Source: Cryptomeria japonica
Lineage: Eukaryota > Streptophyta > Pinopsida > Cupressales > Cupressaceae
Direction: 5' to 3'
NCBI RefSeq assembly: GCF_030272615.1
Contig: NC_081412.1
Span: forward strand, 540,968,335-541,032,334
Length of the DNA stretch: 64,000 nucleotides
Below, in pieces: positions 1-11,524 of this stretch (the stretch's first letter is position 1; each line of letters begins with the position of its first letter). The translations under genes and the position numbers were made by a program. The notes beneath the pieces are model-generated. The model made no database searches, was not told the origin of the DNA, and saw only the letters and a program-made list of their open reading frames with translations.

Positions 1-1855
1 TAAGAGGTCATATGGTGTCCTAAGGGGTCATAGGACACCATTTGACCCCTTAGGACATAAGACGACCCCTTAGGACACAAAAAAAACCCTAACGATACCT
101 AAGGGGCCATATAGTTTCCTAAGGGGCCATAGGACACCATATGACTTCTTAGCACACCATACGACCCCTAATGACACCATATGGTGTCCCAATGGGTCAT
201 AGAACACCATATGACCCCTTAGGACACCATACAACACATAACAACACCAAATGGTGTCCTAAGGGGTCATATGGTGTCCTAAGGGGTCATAGGACACCAT
301 ATGACCCCTTAGGAGACCATATGACCCATAACAACACCATATGGTGTCCTAAGGGGTCATAGAACACCATATGACCCCTTAGGACACCATATGATCCATA
401 ATGATACCATATGGTGTCCTAAGGGATCATAAGACACCATATGACCCCGTATAACACAATATGACCCCTACCGACATCATATATTGTCCTAAGGGGTTAT
501 AGGACACCATATGACCCCTTATAACACAATATGACCCCTAACAATGTCATATAGTGTCCTAAGGGGTTATATGGTGTCTTAAGGGGTTATAGAACACCAT
601 ATGACCCCTTAGGATACCATAAAACCCATAACGATACCATATAATGTCCTAAGGGGTCATATGGTGTCCTAAATGGTCACAGGACACCATATGACCTCTT
701 AGGACATAGTATGACCCATAAAAAAACCTAATGGATCATATGGTGTCTAAGGGATCATACGATGTCTTGTGACCCCTTAGGACATAATATGACCCCTTGG
801 CACACCATACAACCCCCAACGACACCATATGGTGTCCTAAGGGGTCATAGGACACCATATGACTTGTTCGGACACAATATGACCCCTAAGAATACCTAAG
901 GGGTCATATGATACCATATAACCCCTTAACACACCATATAACCCCTAACAACACCATATGGTGTCCTAAAGGCTCATAGAACACCATATGACCCCTTAGG
1001 ACACCATAAGACTTATAACAACATCATATGGTGTCCTAAGGTGTCATATGGTGCTCTAAAGGTTCACGAGACACCATATGACCCTTTAGAACACAATATG
1101 ACCCCTAATGACATCTGAGTGGTCATATGGTGTCCTAATGAGTCATATGATATCCTATGACCCTTTAAGATACAATATGAGCCCTTAGCACACGATATAA
1201 CCTCTAACTATTCCATATGGTATCCTAAGGGGTTATAAGATGCCATATGGTATCCAAAGGTGTTATAAGATACCATATGACCTGTTAGGACACAATATGA
1301 CCTCTAACGACACCTAAGGGGTCATAGGACACCTTATGAACCCTTAGGACACAATATAACCCCTAACAACATCTAATGGGTCATATGGTGTCCTAAGTGG
1401 TCATATGACATCCTATGACCCCTTAAGACACAATATGACCCCTTAGCACACCATACAACCCCTAATAATGCCATATGGTATCCTAAGGGGTCATAGGACA
1501 CCACATGACCTGTTAGAACATAATATGACCCCAAACGACACCTAAAGGATCATATATTGTCCTAAGGGGTCATAGGACACCATATGATCCCTTAGGACAC
1601 CATATGATCCATGATGACACCATATAGTGTCATAAGGGGTCATATGACACCATAGATGACCCCTTAGGACACAATATGACCCCTAAAGACACCTTAGGGG
1701 TCATATGGTGTCCTCAGTGGTTATATGATATCTTATACCCCTTAGCACACCATACAAACTTTAACGACACCATATGGTGTCCTAAGGGTTCATAGGATAC
1801 CATATGACCCCTTAGGACACCATACGACCCCTAACGACACCTAAGGGGTCATATG
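1..1855. repeat. Satellite-like array of alternating direct and inverted short motifs
   Basis: The stretch is built from one motif, TATGGTGTCCTAAGGGGTCA, and its reverse complement, TGACCCCTTAGGACACCATA, alternating with short spacers such as CCATAACAACA. Adjacent opposite copies make many short perfect or near-perfect palindromes, so either strand could fold into serial hairpins. Between 172 and 420 the junction ACCATATGGTGTCCT recurs at about 70-base spacing; further right the copies are more diverged and the order is irregular. The array runs off the left edge, so its full length is unknown. Short open frames inside it are only a by-product of the repeat. Confidence 0.9.
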
Positions 1856-2930
1856 GTAAAGTTAGAGGTAAGGATAGGTATGATAGAGAGATGACATTTG
1901 GGGAAGAGAGAATTAGAGAGAGTTGGGGGTAATTAGGTGTTGGGAGGAGAGAGGGGATGGGAAAGTATCAACAAAGGGAGAGAGGGAGAGATGAGGAGAG
2001 AGGTTCAAAGACAGAGGTCTAGAGAGATGGTAATTAGGGTAAGGGGAGGGGGGAGAGAGAGGGAGGGAGTATCAACAAAGAAAGAGGGGGGAGAGATGGG
2101 GAGAGAGCCCCTGATTACCCTCTCTCCAATCCATCTCTTTGTTAATACTTCCTTCTTCCCCTCTACTCCTGCTAATTATGCTCTCTCTATCACTGTCTTC
2201 ACCTCTCTCCACCTCTCTCCCTCTCTCCTTTTGTTGATACTTACTCTTCTCCCTCTCTTATTATCCAATAATTACACCCAACTCTCTCTCACATTATTTC
2301 TTTCCCTCAATTACCCTCGATTACTTCTCTCCTCCTATGGGTTTATAGATACTTCCCTCTCCCCCTCTCCCCACCCCATAATTACTCTTTATGTCTCTCT
2401 TCACCTTTTTCCCCATCTCTCTTCTCTCTTTGTTGATACTTTTCCCTCTCCCCCTCTCCTCCTACCCCCTAATAGTCTCAAACTCTCCCTCTCATTCTCT
2501 CTTCACCCCAATCACCCCCTCCCTCTCTCTCTTCGCCTTCCACCTAATTACCTATAGCTCTCTCTCACACTCTCTCTTCCCCCCAATTAATGTCTCCTTC
2601 ACACCTCTCTCCCCCTCTCCTTTTTTGATACTTCCCTACACCTCTCCTTGTCCCCTCTGAATTTTGTTGCTAGAGATGAGAAGGAAATGCAAAGAGACTA
2701 GTCTAGATCTTAGGGAAGAGAGAGTGACATAGAGGAGGAAATTATGAAGAGGTAGAAATATAAGCACCTTGTAGAGATTGAATGAGGTATTCATTGATAG
2801 TTAGAGATATAGGTCTAGAGAGAGATGTATAAATATGGATAAAAGAGAGGGAGGAAGAAACAAATAGATGGAGCGATAGGTTTAGGAGAGAGAGGTGGAG
2901 AAAGGAACAAATATAGGTAACATGGTTTAT
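1856..2930. repeat. GA-rich / CT-rich strand-switching low-complexity repeat
   Basis: Roughly 1860-2105 is purine-rich (GA), 2106-2665 is pyrimidine-rich (CT), and 2670-2930 is purine-rich again. The block is not simple sequence only: the phrase TTGTTGATACTT followed by a CT run occurs near 2140, 2230, 2345, 2430 and 2625, about every 100 bases, and its complement GTATCAACAAAG occurs near 1967 and 2070. It is therefore a tandem repeat of about 100 bases with an inversion at about 2105. The open frames of 206 and 89 codons here are low-complexity and not believable proteins. Confidence 0.8.
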
Positions 2931-4145
2931 CAAAATTTATCGAACTCAATAAAATTCATAAATTTTCTATTATTAATTAATTACTTATTTAGTTTATTTT
3001 GAGATGATTGTTACAAAAATTCATGCAATAGGGAAATCATATGAAAAAGTCATGAGTTTTTTATGTTTTAAAAATGAAGGATGAATTTAAATGAACTATA
3101 ATTATTTTTTAAAAAAAATAATTGAAAATATACCTATTCCATATCATAGATCTCTTAATTACCTTTCCAACGCCTGTAAAAAGTCAAAATTTCGATATAA
3201 AACGCAAAAGTTATGCCCAAATTACTAATTTTTTTTTTTTTATTCTTTCAAAAATAGATATCCAATTTTAAAACATAATTTTTTCCCTCCATCTTTTGGT
3301 TCGGGTTTTCTTTGGGATTTGGATTGGAAGTGACAAACCTGGAAAGTCAACTGAAAAAACGTGTTTTTCAATATTCCTTGATTTTTCAGACTTTACACTA
3401 GTGGCTGAAGACTTTTTTTATAGCCAAAATTGATAAAACGAAAAGGGTTTTTAAAGGATGTTCTCAACTTTCCAACAATATATGGCTTGTCTTATTTTGA
3501 CTTTAATAAATATTTATTATTTATTTTCTAATTGAAGTCTGACAAAAGTCCTGATTGATAGACTGATTGAAAAATACTCATAACTTTCAAACCGCATAAC
3601 ATTTTTTGAATCTGAAACATGCGTCACATCCTATGCTTCATCTACTATAGGGAAAAATTAAAAAAAAACTTGAATTTCATAAGGTTTTGACCAAGTTAAG
3701 GTGGTCAGATGTAGGAGTTTCTGAATTTCTGAAAAGCTGTAGTAAAAAAATCATAAATAATTATTTACTTTATAAAAAATTATAAAAAAATATGTCACAT
3801 CCGGAAATGAGTCTAATACTTATATTATAAATCTTTTGAAAAAATATTATGATTTGATTGTGATTAGGGTGGTCAGACATACACCTACTTCTTATCTTTT
3901 TCCTGAAATTTTTGTACCACTGCATTGAAATTTGAAATTTTCATCAAATAGGATTTTTTTTTTCAAAAAACAACTAGTAGCTTAGAAATTGCATTCAATT
4001 TTCTATAGATTCTCTTCTTACATATTTTAAAAATAATGTTCATAACTTATTCAATTTTTCATGTCAAGTTGCATAACTCTAATTTTTTGAAATTTCATTG
4101 CCACTTAAGGGCCTGTTTTGGCACACCATGATCCTGCACATACCC
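2931..4145. other. AT-rich intergenic stretch, no gene seen
   Basis: AT-rich sequence with several homopolymer runs and no reading frame of interest. No RNA gene or clear transposon end was seen. The last part runs into the dispersed repeat that carries the Copia R insertion. Confidence 0.6.
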
Positions 4146-4282
4146 ATATCAATCACAAGGGACTCAATTCTCGTTCATAATGCATTGATTTACTCATGAC
4201 TGTCATCGCCACCTTCAATGATAAAATATCCACCTTAACTTTGGCTCTTTCTTCCCTCACACAATTGAAAGTTGAATGATAT
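4146..4282. repeat. Dispersed repeat copy 1, left half (split by Copia R)
   Basis: This segment resembles 19798-19935 and, at its right end, 20410-20430; both copies share phrases such as ATCACAAGGGACTCAATTC and CAATGATAAAATATC. The right half of the same copy resumes at 13794. Its last five bases, GATAT (4278-4282), are the left target-site duplication of Copia R. Confidence 0.75.
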
Positions 4283-4726
4283 TGTAAGAATTTGTTGAAA
4301 ATAGCCAAGATCAAGAGCACATTGAACAACACAAAAGAGAGACAAAATATTTGATAAGAATAAATTGTATTCTAATCAATAGCAAAATGAGATCAATTGG
4401 ATCATTACATACAATGAAAAATGAGGTTGCTTATAAAGGCAAGGCAATATGGATATGCGAGCACACAATCATGACATGTAGCTAAATGAGAAACAAGGGT
4501 AGGTAGGAGAAATAATAAAGTATTCCACATGAGGTGGATCACCCACCGAAGGTGGAATGCAACAACAAGATAAGACCATAAAAGGTGGAATTTCTCGTAC
4601 ATACATCATCCCTATGTGCACACTTCCCCAAGTGTCTCATATCCAAACTACTATGAGATGCATTATCTTAAGTCAACTTTAGTAAGGTGTAATTATATCA
4701 AACATGAATAAATAATTACACCAACA
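4283..4726 (-). repeat. 3' LTR of Copia R
   Basis: A 444-base direct repeat of 13347-13793. On the plus strand it begins TGTAAGAATTTGTTG and ends CACCAACA. Copies differ by scattered substitutions and a small indel near 4435, consistent with an old insertion. Confidence 0.88.
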
Positions 4727-4737
4727 CCGCCCCTTAA
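4727..4737 (-). other. Polypurine tract of Copia R
   Basis: In element orientation the sequence AAGGGGCGG lies directly against the start of the 3' LTR (TGTTGGTG). This is the expected place and composition for the plus-strand primer of an LTR retrotransposon. Confidence 0.75.
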
Positions 4738-4934
4738 GTGAAACTTAGGAGAATGCACTTAAGTCTACAATGCAACTAAGAAAGCAAGATGGGTCTCGAC
4801 TATAAGGTCATGCTAGGTACCCATGTACAAATGCAAATGTAATCTCTCATAAAGCGGTAAAAGAGAGAAAAACCCAATGGGAACCCCCCCACCCCCCCCC
4901 GAAAAAAAAAGAGAGACCAACATTTGTTGATTTT

Positions 4935-5660
4935 GGGGACACGACAAGTCTCTTGATTGCTATGCAGGAGCTCTTCAAGAATCTCTATGCGGCCTCAGTA
5001 TGGACTCAACCTACCGAATGGTTCGGCACTGGTAGTCGCTCCAACACATTCTTTCCATGGCCATAGAGGTGATTCAACTAGAGCTCCCATCTAGCTCTTG
5101 GGTTTCTTGGCGGACTGGTATAACCGCGATCGAGTTCCAACCATGAACGTTTTAGATAGCTTTTGGGCTTTTTGGGATGAAAGTTGGAAGTTTGGGTTGT
5201 TGCCCGATTTGATGACCAATTTTCGGATGTGTGAGAATCAGACAAATATCTTATATAGGGGACTGTGTTGACTCATTCATCTCCCCTTGTGCCCCTCTAT
5301 CCCGACCGACGTTGGTGCTCAAAAGGTTGGATTTCTCAGATATATAAACATGCACCACCATTTTTCGATTGTGAGGGACACGACAAGTCACTTGAATACT
5401 ATTTGGGCGCTCTCTGAGAATCTCTATCCATTCTCGGTATTGAATCATCTTGTGGAATGATTTAGCACATGTAGTCGATCCAACACCTACTTGTTGTGGA
5501 CCACCTAGATGATACGATTCGAGCCCCCATCTAGCTTTTGGGTTGCTTGGCGGATTTCCCTATTCGCAAGTGATTTTGGTCCCTGAACGTTTGAGAAAAT
5601 TGATTGCTATGCGTTGGCTCTCTGTCTCGGGAGCCTCTGTCTAGATTTTGGGTCTCCATG
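4935..5660 (+). repeat. Diverged direct repeat of about 440 bases upstream of the 26S fragment (rDNA spacer-like)
   Basis: Two diverged copies begin with GGGACACGACAAGTC at 4935 and 5375. They share further phrases: GAATCTCTAT, GTAGTCG followed by TCCAACAC, CCCATCTAGCT and GGGTT followed by CTTGGCGGA. A third partial start, TTGATTGCTATGC, occurs at about 5595. The block leads directly into the 26S-like sequence in the same orientation. Sub-repeats are common in rDNA spacers of gymnosperms, so a spacer origin is plausible, but no 18S or 5.8S sequence was seen to prove it. Confidence 0.55.
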
Positions 5661-5665
5661 GAATG

Positions 5666-5864
5666 AAAGTCGAATTGTAGTCTATAGAAGCATCCTCAAT
5701 GATAGACTGGGACCAAATCCCCTGGAAGGGGATGCTAGAGACGGTGAGAGCCCCATGAAGCCTAAACCCTGCTGCACCATGAGGCGTTGTTAGCGAGTCG
5801 GTTTGTTTGGGAATGCAGCCCTAATCGGGTGGTAAATTCCGTCCAAGGCTAAATACGAGCAAGA

Positions 5865-5896
<32 letters not shown>

Positions 5897-7782
5897 ATGA
5901 AAAGGAATTTGAAAAGAGAGTTAAAGAGTGCTTGGAATTATCGGGAGGGAAGAAGATGGAGGTCGACGATGCGCCCCAGTCGTATGTGGAATGACATCAG
6001 CCGGTCCACTACTCGGCTCAGTGGGCGTGCCAATGTAGCCTTCTTGTCGCATTGTACCTTCGTCATGATGATTGAGGAGTGAAGTGCACGCCTACCAAGG
6101 CGAGCCCTCGGGCACTTGCGTGCTCGTGGTGCTGGCTAGCGGGCTTTCCATTCGACCCGTCTTGAAACATGGACCAAGGAGTCTGACATGTGTGCAAGTT
6201 GGTGGGTTGGGAAACCCGTGAGACACAAGGAAGATGACTGGCGAGATCCCCTCTCAGGGGGTGCACCGTCGATCAACCCTGATCTTTTGTTAAGGGTTCA
6301 AGTGCGAGCACACCTATTGGGACCCGAAAGATGGTGAACTATGCCTGAGCAGGACGAAGCCAAAGAAAAATCTAGTGGAGGCTTGTAGCGATACTGACGT
6401 GCAAATTGTTCGTCTGACTTGGGTATAGGGGTGAAAGACTAATCGAACAATCTAGTAGCTGGTTTCCTCTGAAGTTTCCCTCAGGATAGATGGAGCTCAT
6501 GTGTGAGTTATATTGGGTAAAGCAAATGATTACAGACATTGGGGGCGTAATGTCCTCGACCTATTCTCAAACTTTATGTAGGTAAGGCGACGCAGCTGCT
6601 CCGTTGAGCCGCACCACGAAATCGTGAGCTCCAAGTGGGCCATTTTTGGTAAGCAGAATGGATGATGTGGGATGAACCAAAAGCTGAGTTACGGTGCCAA
6701 ATTGCATGCTAACCCAGATCCCACAAAAGGTGTTGGTTGATTAAGATAGTAGGACAGTGGTCATGGAAGTTGAAATCTGCTAAGGAGTGTGTAACAACTC
6801 ACCTGCCAAATCAACTAGCCCCAAAAATGGATGGCGCTGAAGCGCGCAACCTATACTCGATCATTGGGGCAAGTGCCAGGCTCCGATGAGTAGGAGGACG
6901 CAGAGGTTGTTGCGAAACCCTGGGCGTGAGCCTAGGGTGACCGACCCCAGTGCAGATCTTGGTGGTAGTAACAAATATTCAAATGAGAATTGTGAAGACT
7001 GAAGTGGGGAAAGGTTCCATGTGAACAACACTTGGACATGGGCTAGTCGATCCTAAGAGATGGGGAAGCCCTATTTCAAGGGTGTACTTTGTGCGATCAT
7101 CAAAAGGGAATTAGGTTAACATTCCTGTACCGGGATGTAGTGGCGGACGACAATGTTAGGAAATTCGGAGACGTCAGCGAGGGCCCCAGGAAGATAATTT
7201 TTTTTTTTTTAACAGCCAACCCACCCTAAAATCATTCAACTAGAGATAGGGTCCAGCAGCTGGAAGAGCGCCACATGTCCTATGGTGTCCAATGCGCCTT
7301 CGCCGACCCTTGAAAAATCTAGAGGACCGAGTACTATTCATGCCCAGTCATACTCATAACCGCATCAGGTCTCCAAGGTGAACAACCTTTGGTCAATAGA
7401 ACAATGTTGGTAAGGGAAGTGGGAAAAATGGATCCGTAACTTTGGGAAAAGGATTGGCTTTGAGGGCTGGGCTTAGGGGTCTATGCCTCGAACCCATGGG
7501 CTGTTGGTGGCCTGCCTGAGTTGCTACCGTGGTGAGGGCGGGTCGTCGTGTGTCGATTGGGTGATGGACATAGGGCGCTCCCTTTAGGGGAATTTTCTTA
7601 GGCGATGAACAACTGAATCAGAACTGGTACAAACAAGGGGAATCTGATTGTTTAATTAAAACAAAGCATTGTGATGGTCCTTGCAGATGCTGATGTAATG
7701 TGATTTCTACCTAGTGCTCTGAATGTCAAAGTGAAGAAATTCAACCAAGCGGTGGTAAATGGTGGGAGTAACTATGACTCTT

Positions 7783-7819
<37 letters not shown>

Positions 7820-7962
7820 ATGCATGAATGGATTAACAAGATTCCCATTGTCCCTATCTACTATCTAGTGAAACCATATCTAAGGGAACGGGGCTCTGCA
7901 AAATTAGCGAGGAAAGAAGACCCTATTGAGCTTGACTCTAGTCCGACTTTGTGAAATGACTT
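5666..7962 (+). pseudogene. Truncated, decayed cytoplasmic 26S (large-subunit) rRNA fragment
   Basis: Long stretches match conserved plant nuclear 26S rRNA, for example GTTTGGGAATGCAGCCCTAA (5809), GGTAAATTCCGTCCAAGGCT (5831), GTACCGTGAGGGAAAGATGA (5881), CTCATAACCGCATCAGG (7351), AATGGATCCGTAACTT (7427) and GAGCTTGACTCTAGTCCGAC (7927). It begins roughly 150 bases into the mature RNA and stops shortly after the GTGAAATGAC segment at about 7962, so both ends are missing and about two thirds of the gene is present. Many differences from the conserved sequence are G to A or C to T, as expected of an unselected methylated copy. It is antisense to the Copia element that surrounds it. It is not a working rRNA gene. 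Confidence 0.93.
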
Positions 7963-8235
7963 CTCTCTCCCGCGAGCTCTCTTCTCGAGTCTTTTCCATG
8001 TCCCATGGAGGTTTCATTTTAAAACTCGGTCACACAAATGTGCCCGGATAAGAGCAAAATTTCCTATGAGGAGAAGCTCATCTTGGGGAGAAGCAATGCT
8101 GAGTGTTTCGACAGAGGGTAGAGAGGCATTGTTTGGGAATTTGCACAAAAGCATGCTACAATTTCACTGATGACTTCTTCTTCATCTTCGACAATGGGGG
8201 GGTACCTCTTCGACACAAAAAATCTTGTTTACGGG
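7963..8235. other. Linker between rDNA fragment and foldback repeat
   Basis: No gene seen. The rRNA match ends inside the codon-free text TGAAATGACTTCTCTCTCCC, where 26S would normally continue differently, so this marks a rearrangement breakpoint. Confidence 0.4.
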
Positions 8236-9326
8236 GTCGAGGTGGGATTTTTCGTGTGAGGTGCACCACCAAATGTGCGTAGGGGGCATATACCTGGGAA
8301 ATGGAGGTCTCTGAGTGGCCTTACTCAGTCTTGTGCATGTTGCATTCTCTCATGACATGATTGTCGCGAGCATGTCCGGTTCAGAGGTTTTTGGGTAAAG
8401 GGTTCCGTACAAGATGTTCTTCCTAGGCTCTTGTGAACTGAGACTCCGCATCGTCATGCTCTGGTTCTCATGGGTGGTTCATGCCTTATCGAGCTACTTG
8501 TCATGGATGATTACGATCGAGGCCTTCCTTTGAGAGGGGAATTGTTCAGGCTGGTCGAGACAGGATTGTTCATGCGGGGTGCACCACCAAAAGTCTGTAG
8601 GGGGCATATGCCTGGGAAATGGATGTCTTTGAGTGGCCTTACTCGATCACGTGCACAGACTCTCTCATGCCATGAATATTGTGAGCATCGATGGTTCGGT
8701 GGTTTTCGGGTAAAGGGTTATGTATAGGATGTTCTTCCTAGGCTCTTGTGAATGGACGCCCCTTGTCATCATGCTCCAGCTCATAGAGGGTCATGTATGG
8801 AACCCTTTACCCACAAACTTGAGGATAACAATGATCACGATGCGTCTATCTCAATAGGCAAAATTGTGCATGAAACCACCTCAATTGTAAGGCCACTCAA
8901 AGACATCCATTTCTCAGGTATATGCCCCCTACACACATGTTGTGGTGCAACCCGCACAAACGAGTACATCTCGACCGATATACAAATCATTCCCCTCCAA
9001 GCGCGACTTGGGTGACCATTCTTCGTGACCACTACGACCCTCCCGATGGGGAAACAGGACCCTCCCCGGGCTAGAGCACGATGACAAGGGGCATCGGTTC
9101 ACAGGAGCTTGGGAAGAACATCCCATATAGAACCCTTTACCTGAAAACCATTGAACCGTCCATGATCGTGATAGTCATGCCGTGAGAGAGTGCACCGTGC
9201 ACGCAACCGAGTAAGGCCACCTCAAGACATCCATTTCCCAGGCATATGCCCCTACACAATTTTGGTGGTGCACCCCGCACAAACAATCCCAACTCGACCA
9301 GCCTGAACAATTCCCCTCTCGACCAG
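8236..9326. repeat. Foldback repeat: two direct and two inverted copies of about 210 bases
   Basis: Forward copies lie at about 8236-8440 and 8527-8754; reverse-complement copies at about 8797-9008 and 9100-9326. The shared core reads GGTGCACCACCAAA, then GGGGGCATATGCCTGGGAAA, then GAGTGGCCTTACTC, and ends with GGGTAAAGGGTT and GTTCTTCCTAGG. The reverse copies show AACCCTTTACC, GTAAGGCCAC and GGTGGTGCACCCCGC. Together they could form a hairpin of about 500 bases per arm centred near 8770. The core is GC-richer than the surroundings. No protein is believable here. It lies between the rDNA piece and the gag/protease gene of Copia R. Confidence 0.8.
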
Positions 9327-9357
9327 CCTGAAAACAATACAAAGAACTCTCAAAGAA

Positions 9358-11524
9358 TTATGAAAAGGATAAAACCGCATGTGAGGAAAAAGAACCCCCC
9401 ATAAGAGAGAAGAAGAGAGACCAAGTAGCCTCCCTCAATATAGAATTTGGACCAATAGTAGAAGCTTGAAATTGAATGAAGAAACTACTCCATGATCGTC
9501 GAACAATGTTCCTCCCTTTGCAAAGAAACAAAACCAAAGTTGTATCCATGAAGTCTCCCCAATCATGAAGGGAAGATGTAGGAAAAAAATTCATGATGCA
9601 TGGAGTCTCTGAAAACTGCGCAAGTGTTCCCATGTCGATGCTGAAAGTTACCCCCTCCAAGTTAGGTGTACTAGTTCACATTGCTGAAAAAGGCACTCCA
9701 AAATCTAGTGAAGATGAATGTAGAACAAGATCCAAAGATTCACATGTCTCCTCTAAGGGTAGAGAGACCTCCTCCAAATGTTGTACATAATAATCCACAA
9801 TCATGTCAACCTCGAAAGAATGATCATGTAGGGAATGAACAAGAGAGTTGGAGCTTTCCCTCACAACAATCAAAGAAGGATCATCTTCATCAAAGAGAAG
9901 ATGAATGTCATCAATGATGACTCCCAAATATGCAATGTAGGACTCCATACATAAACCTGCAATGTCTGTCAAGTAGTCATCCCAAGAAATTGAAGCTGGA
10001 AGACAAGATATATCTTGTTGCATTGAATCACAAGAAGGAAAATATGTCACATGATTTGCATCATCAGATACAATAGGTGATGTGATATCAAGAGGAGAAG
10101 ATGAAATGCAAGGTTCAAGAATGGGATCACATGTGAGAATCCCCAAGTTCAAGTACCCAAAGTTCTCCTTGAAATCTAAATCATCACAAGAAGTGTGATC
10201 ATCATGTGAAGAATCATCCTCATCAATATGAACAAAATTTGCAAAGGAATATAACTGAGATGCATGATCCACCACCCCTCTAGCAATAATATCTCTATTA
10301 TCCAAGTCTCTAATGATAATTGATTCAAGTGTGAACTCCACACTTTTCCTTGTTGCTCCATGAGTGATTTGATATATGGAAAGGAGATCATTTTTCAAAT
10401 GAGGTACACACAACACATCATGGAAGGAGTTATCCCCAATGACAATAGATAATTTCCCAATCACATTCATGTATGTATGATTGCCCATCAAAATATGTGC
10501 CATGGTGCAAGGCTCAAATGAAGAGAACATAGACTGCAAAGATGCCATATGATGAGAAACCCCTGAATCTAGAAGCCATCTCCCCAAATCATGACTTCTA
10601 GTAGCACAAATAGATTGTCCCTTACCTTCGACTGAGAGGAAGAGGAAGGATATGAATCCTTCTTCTTATAAGCGTATGGTAAATAATGTTGTTATTCTTG
10701 AGGATGTTGGTCAACTCATCAATCTGCTTAGTGCGACAATGTTGCTAATCATGATCAATCTTCTTGCAGTAAGAAGAAAACCTCTCCTTATATGATTTTC
10801 CCTTGGGTGAAGAAGAAGAGTCCTTTTGTTGTGGAGAGGAAGATTTTTCTTTATCTTGTTGTATCTTAGGCTTAGACTACTTCCGCTTCTTGTTGGAATC
10901 CTTGCCACCAAAGCCTTAGATTTGGAAGGCTTGAGAGTCCCCATGCTGAACAATTTAGATTGCTCCAACATCAACATTTATGTGAATGTATTAAATGTAG
11001 GCATAATGAAGGAGCTACCCACTATCAAGTGACGAGTTTGGAAGCTAGAAACAAATGCTGCATACTCTGATGAAAGCTTTCCCAAAAGGTTGTAGACCAA
11101 CTGCGCATCCTTCTTGTCAATGCCACAATCCTTCAGCTGCGCTCTTAGCTCATTTGCCTTGGTAACATAATCTTGAATTGTAACAAAGTTCTTGGGATCC
11201 AACATGGTGAGATCATTATCAAGTTGATAGCCTCTAATCTCATCAATTTGCCCATACAATTTTCCCAAGACATCCCATGCTTCCTTAACTGTTTTACACT
11301 TGTAAATGTGAAAGATGAGATCCTTTGATATGTATTTCCTCAATGTACCAACAACCATAATTTTCTTAGTGAGCCATTCCATGTGAGCATTAGGATCAAC
11401 TAGTGCGGTTATAGTTCCATCATTATAGCGAGTTAATCCTTTTTTGCATTAGCTTACTCCATACATCAATTTTCCATGAAGCATAGTTATGTGGAGTTAA
11501 AAGTGGAAATTTAGGAGAACCCAT
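9358..11524 (-). pseudogene. Copia R gag-protease pseudogene with unusual acidic C-terminal extension
   Basis: The start is an ATG at 11524 giving MGSPKFPLLTPHNYASWK, the N-terminal phrase of Copia gag. A gag domain (UBN2 type, with TVKEAWDVLGKLY) follows at 10978-11382. A broken zinc knuckle (YCKKIDHD, then a stop, then HC) lies near 10730-10790. At 10587-9676 the frame gives the protease motif LLDSGVSHHM and the start of a gag-pre-integrase domain (HLKNDLLSIYQ). Past about 10200 it turns into an acidic, Ser/Asp-rich chain with no integrase motifs, and a frame at 9660-9358 continues it (WGDFMDTTLVLFLCKGRN). Several stops and frameshifts break the whole. The protein could at best have supplied capsid and protease. 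Confidence 0.8.

Noticed and set aside
171-362. Open frame of 63 codons at the left edge
   Set aside because: It lies within the hairpin satellite and its repeats in the protein simply mirror the DNA motif.
1937-2660. Open frames of 206 and 89 codons
   Set aside because: They are products of GA/CT-rich low-complexity DNA, Ser/Leu/Pro-rich with no domain.
4293-4293. LTR R ending at TGTTGAAA
   Set aside because: The two copies stay alike for ten more bases to TGTAA, and only that end places the primer site directly next to the LTR and gives a target duplication.
5666-7962. A functional 26S rRNA gene or full rDNA unit
   Set aside because: Both ends are missing, many conserved positions are changed, and no 18S or 5.8S flanks it.
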